From NCBI RefSeq assembly GCF_902498065.1, contig NZ_CABVIR010000001.1:1798001-1862000 (forward strand): 64,000 nucleotides of DNA. The letters run 5' to 3'. Source of the stretch: Pseudomonas fluorescens. GTDB lineage: Bacteria > Pseudomonadota > Gammaproteobacteria > Pseudomonadales > Pseudomonadaceae. Below, one piece after another: positions 58,325 through 64,000 of the stretch (positions within the stretch are counted from its first letter, which is position 1; the number at the start of each line of letters is the position of its first letter). The position numbers were made by a program, and so were the translations under genes. The notes beneath the pieces are model-generated. The model searched no databases. It was given only the letters and a program-made list of their open reading frames with translations, and was not told the origin of the DNA.

Positions 58325-60766
58325 TCAGCTCTCCTTGATTAACTGCGCAAGCAGCCTCGTTTCAGGCTTTTTTGCGAAGACCTTCTGCGGCAGCAGCAGC
58401 CAGGCCAATGCTGGCAGCAAGATCAAGGCGCCGAGCATGTTCACCAGGAACATGAAGGCCAGCAGGATGCCCATGTCCGCCTGGAACTTGATCGGTGATA
58501 AAGCCCAGGTCGACACCGCGACCGCCAGTGTCATGCCGGTCAGCAAGACCACTTTGCCGGTGAACAGCAGCGACTGGTAATACGCTTGGGCCAGGGTATC
58601 GCCAGCACGCATTCGAGCCAGGATCACGCTCAACACATAGAGCGCGTAGTCAACGCCGATGCCCACGCCGAGTGCGATCACCGGCAGTGTCGCGACTTTC
58701 ACTCCCATGCCCAGACTCACCATCAGCGCCTCGCAAAGAATCGAGGTGAGCATCAGCGGCAGCATTGCACAGAGGGTGGCGCGCCAACTGCGGAAGGTCA
58801 GCAGGCATAACAGGCTGACCGCACCGTAAACCCAGAACAGCATCTCGTTCATGGATTTTTTCACCACGATGTTGGTCGCGGCTTCGATCCCGGCACTGCC
58901 GGCGGCCAACATGAACTTGACCTCTGGCACCTGATGCTCAGCGATAAATTTCTCGCTGGCCTCCACTACCCGGTTCAGGGTATCGGCCTTGTGATCGGCC
59001 AGGTAAACGTACAGCGACAGCATCGAGCAGCCCTGATTGAAGAGCTCTCGCGGCGCTCGGGTCTGCACCGCACCCAACGCGCCGTCATTGGGGATCAGCT
59101 CATACCATCTGAAGTTACCTTCGTTGTAACCCACCGTGGCGATCTTGCTCAGCGCCGCCATGGAGGTGGTCGACTCCACACCCGGTAGTTGCTCCAGCTG
59201 CCAGGCCAGCGCATCCACCGCAGACAGGCTGGCGTAGCGCGTGCACTGATCCTCCGGAGTTTTGATCATGACCACGAAAATATCCGAGCTGGCGGCGTAG
59301 TTGCGGGTCATGAACAGCGCGTCGCGGTTGTAGCGCGAGTCGGCCCGCAACTCCGGCGCGCCGGGATCGAGATCGCCGATCTTCAGGTGCAGGCTCACGG
59401 CAAAACCGAACGCGGCCAGCAGCAGGCCGCCCAGCATGGCGCCAATGGCCCAGCGCCGCTGGGTGAACAGATCGAGAAAACGCCACAACGGATGCTTGAT
59501 CTGCGCCTGCAGCTCGGCGGTTTCCGAACTCAGGCTGCGTTGTGCCGCTGCCGGGCTGACACCGATGTAGCTGAGCAGGATCGGCAGCAGAATCAGGTTG
59601 GTGAAGATCAGCACCGCCACGCCGAGGCTGGCGGTGATCGCCAGGTCCTGAATCACCCGAATATTGATCAGCAGCAACACCGCGAAGCCCACCGCATCGC
59701 AGAGCAACGCGGTCATGCCGGCGGCAAACAATCGGCGAAAGGTATAACGCGCAGCCACCACCCGATGGGTGCCGCGACCGACGTCCTGCATGATGCCGTT
59801 CATCTTTTGCGCGCCATGACTCATGCCGATGGCGAACACCAGAAACGGCACCAGCGCCGAATAAGGGTCCAGCTCATAACCGAGGATGGCGAGCAGACCG
59901 AGCTGCCAGAGCACCGCCACCAGCGAGCACGTCACCACCACCAGGGTACTGCGCGCGCAACGGGTGTAGCCATAGAGCACCACCACGGTCACCAGTACTG
60001 CCACCACGAAAAACAGCAGTACCTGGGTCAACCCCTCGATCAGATCACCAACGATCTTGGTGAAACCGGTGATGTGAATCTGCACATCATCGGTCTGGTA
60101 TTTGTCCCGCAGGGTTTCCAGTTGCCGGGAAAACTCGCCGTAGTCCAGGGCTTTGCCAGTCTGCGGACTGATTTCCAGCAGGGGCACGAAGATCACGCTG
60201 GACTTGAAGTTGCCGGCCACCAATTGACCGACCTCGCCGGAGCGGGCGACGTTGGTTCGCACCTGTTCGATACTGGCGGCAGAACCATCGTAGTCGTCGG
60301 GGATCACCGTACCGCCATCCAGGCCCTCCTCTGTCACTGCGGTCCAGCGCGTGGTCGGGGTCCATAACGACTTCATATAAGGCCGATCGACGCCCGGCAG
60401 CAGATAGAGCTCGTCGTTGAGCCTGGCCAGGGTGTCGAGGTAGTCCTTGGTGAAGATGCTGCCCTGCTTGACCTCCACGGCGATGCGCAGCGAGTTGCCC
60501 AGGCCGCTGAGCTCGCTGCGATTTTCCAGGAAGTTGGCGACATAGGGGTGACCGGTAGGAATGGTCTTCTCATAACTGGCGTTGATGCCGATGCCCGTGG
60601 CTTGCCAGCCAAGCAGCAGGGTCACCAGCAGACACAGCAGGATTACCAGCGGTCGATGGTTGAAGATCGCCCGCTCGGCGAAGTTGCCCGACGCCTGGTC
60701 AAAGTCTTCCAGGCGGCCGATCACGGTTTGGGTTTTGTCGTCTTTCAAGTCTGACTCCTGTTGCAC
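58325..60766 (-). CDS. MMPL/RND-family transporter
   Basis: 813 residues with two repeats of one TM helix, a large periplasmic domain and five TM helices (RPLVILLCLLVTLLLGW near residue 45; VLLFFVVAVLVTVVVLYGY...; second half from RRWAIGAMLGGLLLAAFGF). Contains the MMPL-type GVGIGVDYALYVLSVI and FAIGMSHGAQKMNGI motifs. Likely transports a hydrophobic lipid-like substrate between membranes. Upstream YCF48, DUF1329 and DUF1302 genes are in the same direction and close, forming a recurrent cluster. Confidence 0.88.
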   Translation of the reverse strand: MQQESDLKDDKTQTVIGRLEDFDQASGNFAERAIFNHRPLVILLCLLVTLLLGWQATGIGINASYEKTIPTGHPYVANFLENRSELSGLGNSLRIAVEVKQGSIFTKDYLDTLARLNDELYLLPGVDRPYMKSLWTPTTRWTAVTEEGLDGGTVIPDDYDGSAASIEQVRTNVARSGEVGQLVAGNFKSSVIFVPLLEISPQTGKALDYGEFSRQLETLRDKYQTDDVQIHITGFTKIVGDLIEGLTQVLLFFVVAVLVTVVVLYGYTRCARSTLVVVTCSLVAVLWQLGLLAILGYELDPYSALVPFLVFAIGMSHGAQKMNGIMQDVGRGTHRVVAARYTFRRLFAAGMTALLCDAVGFAVLLLINIRVIQDLAITASLGVAVLIFTNLILLPILLSYIGVSPAAAQRSLSSETAELQAQIKHPLWRFLDLFTQRRWAIGAMLGGLLLAAFGFAVSLHLKIGDLDPGAPELRADSRYNRDALFMTRNYAASSDIFVVMIKTPEDQCTRYASLSAVDALAWQLEQLPGVESTTSMAALSKIATVGYNEGNFRWYELIPNDGALGAVQTRAPRELFNQGCSMLSLYVYLADHKADTLNRVVEASEKFIAEHQVPEVKFMLAAGSAGIEAATNIVVKKSMNEMLFWVYGAVSLLCLLTFRSWRATLCAMLPLMLTSILCEALMVSLGMGVKVATLPVIALGVGIGVDYALYVLSVILARMRAGDTLAQAYYQSLLFTGKVVLLTGMTLAVAVSTWALSPIKFQADMGILLAFMFLVNMLGALILLPALAWLLLPQKVFAKKPETRLLAQLIKES

Positions 60767-60800
60767 GGGCCTCGGCCCGATAGCGCTGCACCGTGAAGTT

Positions 60801-61904
60801 TCAAGGTTGGCCGGATGCCCGCGGATCCTGGTCAGCGGCCACGCCGCTCAAACCGACGCTAGCCAAACTGCCGTCCACCGCCTGTTGCACGGCGGCGACC
60901 GTTGCGCCGCTGCGGCTCTGACGTTTGTTGAAGCTGCGACCCTGGTCGTGGCTGAACAAGAGTTCACCGCTCTGGCTGACCATCAGCAGACTGCCGTCGC
61001 GCAGTTCGATGGCTGTCGCCAGCGTTGACTCGACGCCGGTGTCGAGGCGCCGCCAGCTGTCGCCACGGTCATCTGACCACCAGGCGTTGCCGCGCAGGCC
61101 ATAGGCAATCAAGGCACCGCCACGGGTGCCGAGCAGACCGAAAAAGCTGCCTTCATAAGGTGATTTCAAGGCCTGGAACGAATGCCCGGCATCGGTCGAA
61201 CGCAACAGTAAACCGCGCTCCCCCACCAGCAGCAGGTCATTGCCCGACGCACGAATGCCATACAGGTTCAGGCCCTGTGGATTGTCCACATGCTGCATCC
61301 ACGGTCGCCAGTTTTGCCCGCCATCGTCAGTGCGGTAGATCTGGTTGTAGGCACCCACGATGTAGCCATGTAACCGGTCACTGAAGTACAGGTCGAGAAA
61401 CGGCTTGTCCGGTCCGTCGCTCAGTAAATGCCGCGCCTGTTCCAGGTTGCTGGCACCGCCCGGTTGATCGGCATTGCGCTGCGCATCCTGCAGCGCCAGC
61501 CTGGCGGCACTTTCACCGTCTAGCTGTTTGTGCCAGGTTTCACCGCCGTCCTCGCTGTGCAGTACGACACCTAGATGACCCACTGCCCAACCCTGCTCCG
61601 CGTCGACGAATTGCACCGCTGTCAGGCTGACGCTGACCGGTACGCTGGCCTGGCGCCAGGTATTTCCCGAATCGTCCGAGAGCAGCACGATGCCCCGCTC
61701 TCCGACCGCCACCAAGCGCTCCCCGGCCCGGGCCAACCCGAGCATTACCGAGCGCTGGACCTTGGCGGTCGGCAATGCCGGCTGCTGCAGCACCGCGAAC
61801 GTCGCGGCCTGCGCAGCAATGGACGTGCTCGCCAACAGACACAACGTCAGGGCGAAGGCCCCCCATCGCCGGCCGAAACTCGCAAAGCATTTTTCAACGT
61901 TCAT
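60801..61904 (-). CDS. YCF48/BNR beta-propeller periplasmic protein
   Basis: 367 residues. Signal peptide (RRWGAFALTLCLLASTSIAAQA), then repeated BNR/Asp-box motifs S-x-D-x-G-x-T-W (LSDDSGNTWRQ, HSEDGGETWHK, RTDDGGQNWRP, RSTDAGHSFQA, WSDDRGDSWRR, FSHDQGRSFNK) in a beta-propeller as in YCF48/Hcf136. Probably an assembly or sensing partner of the MMPL transporter 34 bp downstream. Confidence 0.88.
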   Translation of the reverse strand: MNVEKCFASFGRRWGAFALTLCLLASTSIAAQAATFAVLQQPALPTAKVQRSVMLGLARAGERLVAVGERGIVLLSDDSGNTWRQASVPVSVSLTAVQFVDAEQGWAVGHLGVVLHSEDGGETWHKQLDGESAARLALQDAQRNADQPGGASNLEQARHLLSDGPDKPFLDLYFSDRLHGYIVGAYNQIYRTDDGGQNWRPWMQHVDNPQGLNLYGIRASGNDLLLVGERGLLLRSTDAGHSFQALKSPYEGSFFGLLGTRGGALIAYGLRGNAWWSDDRGDSWRRLDTGVESTLATAIELRDGSLLMVSQSGELLFSHDQGRSFNKRQSRSGATVAAVQQAVDGSLASVGLSGVAADQDPRASGQP

Positions 61905-61973
61905 GTCTTTATCCCGCTTGGAAAATCGCTCGCGACCGTGACGAGCTTTTCGCCCGCCACGGCCACCCAGGGT

Positions 61974-63335
61974 TCAACGCATGTTTTCGTTGGCCATGGC
62001 ATCCGGCGTGAAGTAGGAGGCCGAAGGCTTCGCGACTTTCTGGTACTGAACCGCCAGATCATTGCTCGAGGAGTTGAGGAAGTAGGCGCCGGTGTCGAGG
62101 TTGTAACTGCCCCACATGACCTGTGCAGTGAGCGCCGGCAGGTCCGGTGCCAACAGCGTCAGCGAATACATCTGGCGCCCCAGTTTGCCCTGCGCGTCAT
62201 AACCGTCGGCCATCAGGATCTGCCAGGAGTCCTCGTCGACGTAGTAGGTCCGGCGCGGCACCACATGGCGCTTGCCGGATTTAAGCGTGGCCTCGACCAC
62301 CCAGACCCGATGTTTCTCCCAGCGCACCAGATCGGGATTGAGGAAGTTCTGTTTGACCAAATCGTCGCTCTTGGCAAGACCGGCGCGGTTGTTGTTGTAG
62401 GCGACGATCAGTTCTTTCTTGCCCATCAGCTTGAGGTCGTAGCGATCGGTCGGTCCGAACAGCATGAACGCTTCGTCGAACAGACCGACCCCGGAGGTGA
62501 CGAAGTCCGGGGTGTCGTAGGCGATGTTCGGCGCCCGGCGCACACGACGCTGGCCAACCAGGTACTGCCAGGCCGCACGGTTGGTCGGGTCCAGGTCCCA
62601 ATGGGTCATCAGGCCTTCGCCGGCCTTCGACGACGGCAGTTCGGTCAACAGTTTGCCAATCAGGTATTTGCCGGAAAAATTCTCCGGGCTGCCGTTTTCG
62701 ACGTAGTAGGGAAACTGGTAGGTGTACTGGGCACGGGTCGCCTGGACTTTCTTGCCGCCCGCCGTCATCAGCCAAGTGTCGAAAGGCGAGCTGATGGTAT
62801 CGCCGCCCTGCCAGGACAGCCGATAGTTCCACAGGACTTGCGCGCCGTTGTCCGGAATCGGGAACGGGATGCCGCCGTAGGCGCTGGCGACTTTCTCGGT
62901 CTCAACGTCCAGCGTGGCGCGGAGGGCATTCTTGGCGGTGTTGTCATAGACCCATTGCGGGGCTGCTGCCGAGCGATGGGTGGGGTAAACGTCCAGCCGG
63001 TAGTCCGGGTATTTCTTCAACAGAACCTTGGTACCTTCGGCCAGCTCGCTGGCGTACTGCTCCATGTTCGAGGCCTTGATCGAGTACAGCGGTTTCTCGC
63101 CGGCGAATGGATCGGGACGTTTGTCGCCCGCCTTGTAACCCGGCGCAACCTTGGTGTAGCCGCCATCCCAGGCCGGGATGCTGCCATCGGCGTTGCCGGC
63201 GCGCTCGCCGCCAAGGGGTGTCAGTTCGGACTTCAAACGGGCCGCCTGTTCGGGCGACACCGCTGCCTGTGTCAGGCTCATGCCGGCAAGGGCCAGGGTG
63301 AGGACGCACGTGTTGAGAAATGCTTTGTTCTGCAT
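61974..63335 (-). CDS. DUF1329 protein (LolA/B-like periplasmic or OM-associated)
   Basis: 453 residues with signal peptide (CVLTLALAGMSLTQAAVSPEQAARLKSELTPLGGERAGNADGSIPAWDGG). The GAERAGNxDGxIPAWxGG motif and DSWQILMADGYDAQGKLGRQMYS are DUF1329 signatures. The family pairs with DUF1302 proteins. It probably carries or processes a hydrophobic compound at the outer membrane; substrate unknown. Confidence 0.92.
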   Translation of the reverse strand: MQNKAFLNTCVLTLALAGMSLTQAAVSPEQAARLKSELTPLGGERAGNADGSIPAWDGGYTKVAPGYKAGDKRPDPFAGEKPLYSIKASNMEQYASELAEGTKVLLKKYPDYRLDVYPTHRSAAAPQWVYDNTAKNALRATLDVETEKVASAYGGIPFPIPDNGAQVLWNYRLSWQGGDTISSPFDTWLMTAGGKKVQATRAQYTYQFPYYVENGSPENFSGKYLIGKLLTELPSSKAGEGLMTHWDLDPTNRAAWQYLVGQRRVRRAPNIAYDTPDFVTSGVGLFDEAFMLFGPTDRYDLKLMGKKELIVAYNNNRAGLAKSDDLVKQNFLNPDLVRWEKHRVWVVEATLKSGKRHVVPRRTYYVDEDSWQILMADGYDAQGKLGRQMYSLTLLAPDLPALTAQVMWGSYNLDTGAYFLNSSSNDLAVQYQKVAKPSASYFTPDAMANENMR

Positions 63336-63350
63336 GGCGAATCCACCTTA

Positions 63351-64000
63351 TTAGAATGAGGTTTTCACGTAGAGCGAGACGAAGTCGCGGTCGGCCAGCG
63401 ACTGCCCGTAGCTGAAATTCCCGTCCTCGCGCAGCCCGGCTTTCGGCGCACCGAAGAAGTTCACGTAGTTGAGGCCAACATCCCAGCGCTGTAGATAAGT
63501 GGCCTTGAGCCCGACACTCCAGTCGCCGGAATGGGTATTGCCGAAGCCCGATTTGTTAACGGCCGAAGAGCTCCCATCGAGCACCACGCCCATGCCGATC
63601 GGCACGGTCAGGTCGATCCCGTCGACAATCTGGAAGTACGCCGGCTCCACCAACACGCGCAATGCCGTCGCATCGCGGGTCGTGTTGGAATCCAGCGCCG
63701 CGGCGTTCTCGGTGACGCTCAGGGTTCGGTTCCAGGCCAGTTCGGCCAGTGCCGAGCCGCCGTCCCAGAAAGCCGTCGGTGATAACAGGTAAATCGCCGA
63801 CAGGTTGGCGTGCGCGGTTTTGCCCCGAGCAAACAGCGAGTTGTCGCCGCCATCTGCATCCGTGCCCGGTGTCACCACTTGCAGATTACTCACCAGCGGC
63901 GCATTCCAGCGCACAGAGGTTTCACCGGCGAAGTTGAACGGGCCATAGGCAGTGGAAAAGCTGACGCCGGCAGTCTTGATATCTTCGGCGTAGACCTGAC
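63351..64000 (-). CDS. DUF1302 outer-membrane protein, C-terminal part
   Basis: The frame is open to the right edge, so the N-terminus lies outside. QVYAEDIKTAGVSFSTAYGPFNFAGETSVRWNAPLVSNLQV and the porin-like end GLREDGNFSYGQSLADRDFVSLYVKTSF match DUF1302 beta-barrel proteins. 15 bp separate its stop from the DUF1329 gene start. Likely OM channel of the cluster. Confidence 0.9.
   Translation of the reverse strand, partial: QVYAEDIKTAGVSFSTAYGPFNFAGETSVRWNAPLVSNLQVVTPGTDADGGDNSLFARGKTAHANLSAIYLLSPTAFWDGGSALAELAWNRTLSVTENAAALDSNTTRDATALRVLVEPAYFQIVDGIDLTVPIGMGVVLDGSSSAVNKSGFGNTHSGDWSVGLKATYLQRWDVGLNYVNFFGAPKAGLREDGNFSYGQSLADRDFVSLYVKTSF

Noticed and set aside
61575..63359. 594-residue plus-strand frame
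   Set aside because: Covers the antisense strand of the YCF48 and DUF1329 genes; composition is that of a shadow frame.

Overview
The window looks like chromosome of a fluorescent pseudomonad. Supporting signs are the gene families and their order, Pseudomonas-type REP hairpins, a DUF1654 gene, xylR/xylAFGH, and a DUF1302/DUF1329/YCF48/MMPL cluster. A complete-looking temperate prophage of about 40.8 kb is inserted in the 3' end of a tRNA-Ser(UGA) gene. The organism assignment is inference; no database was searched.

Layout. (1) 1-7,578, core chromosome: start of a periplasmic polyamine-type binding protein, an NTF2-like protein, a DyP peroxidase, NADP-dependent GAPDH (gapN) with a FUSC-family membrane protein, an EamA exporter divergent from an Lrp/AsnC regulator, and a BI-1/YccA protein. 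(2) 7,579-48,407, tRNA-Ser and prophage. A 61-bp identical repeat (7,607-7,667 and 48,347-48,407) marks attL and attR, and copies of a putative integrase arm site (GTTACAAAACT) lie inside both ends. The late genes run leftward: holin, terminase, portal, a ClpP-capsid fusion, a P2-type contractile tail, then endolysin and spanins. The phage is a mosaic of a lambda/HK97-like packaging and head module and a P2/Mu-like tail. (3) The immunity region (about 37.3-39.6 kb) holds a LexA-like CI, a Cro-like protein, a CII-like protein, three regularly spaced operators in one region and two more 1.15 kb away. A LexA-boxed DUF1654 gene and a boxA-containing leader follow. The leftward early operon encodes replication proteins (O-like, DnaB), a second tyrosine recombinase and a Q-like antiterminator. 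The rightward early operon ends in the integrase. (4) 48,408-55,490: small membrane protein and the xylR-xylA-xylF-xylG-xylH locus. (5) 55,492-55,549: a third partial copy of the tRNA end plus terminator. (6) 55,744-64,000: a TonB-dependent siderophore receptor and the MMPL/YCF48/DUF1329/DUF1302 cluster.

The most striking feature is the accessory cargo of the prophage. AT-rich genes lie antiparallel to the phage operons they interrupt. They include a putative AbiC-type protein, a translationally coupled small membrane protein plus an Apea-like HEPN protein, a separate protein with an R-x4-H HEPN-like motif between Q and the late genes, and three unrecognised proteins (a Cys-cluster protein, a membrane-anchored helical protein, and a zinc-ribbon membrane protein beside attL). 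Together they look like a dispersed set of superinfection-exclusion or defence genes. That function is inference from motifs and position.

Working model: CI binds ATAAG-N4-CTTAT sites at both early promoters. DNA damage would relieve repression by CI self-cleavage and possibly through the LexA-controlled DUF1654 gene. Early transcription leads to replication and Q synthesis, and Q would let polymerase pass the many terminator-like hairpins in the late operon.
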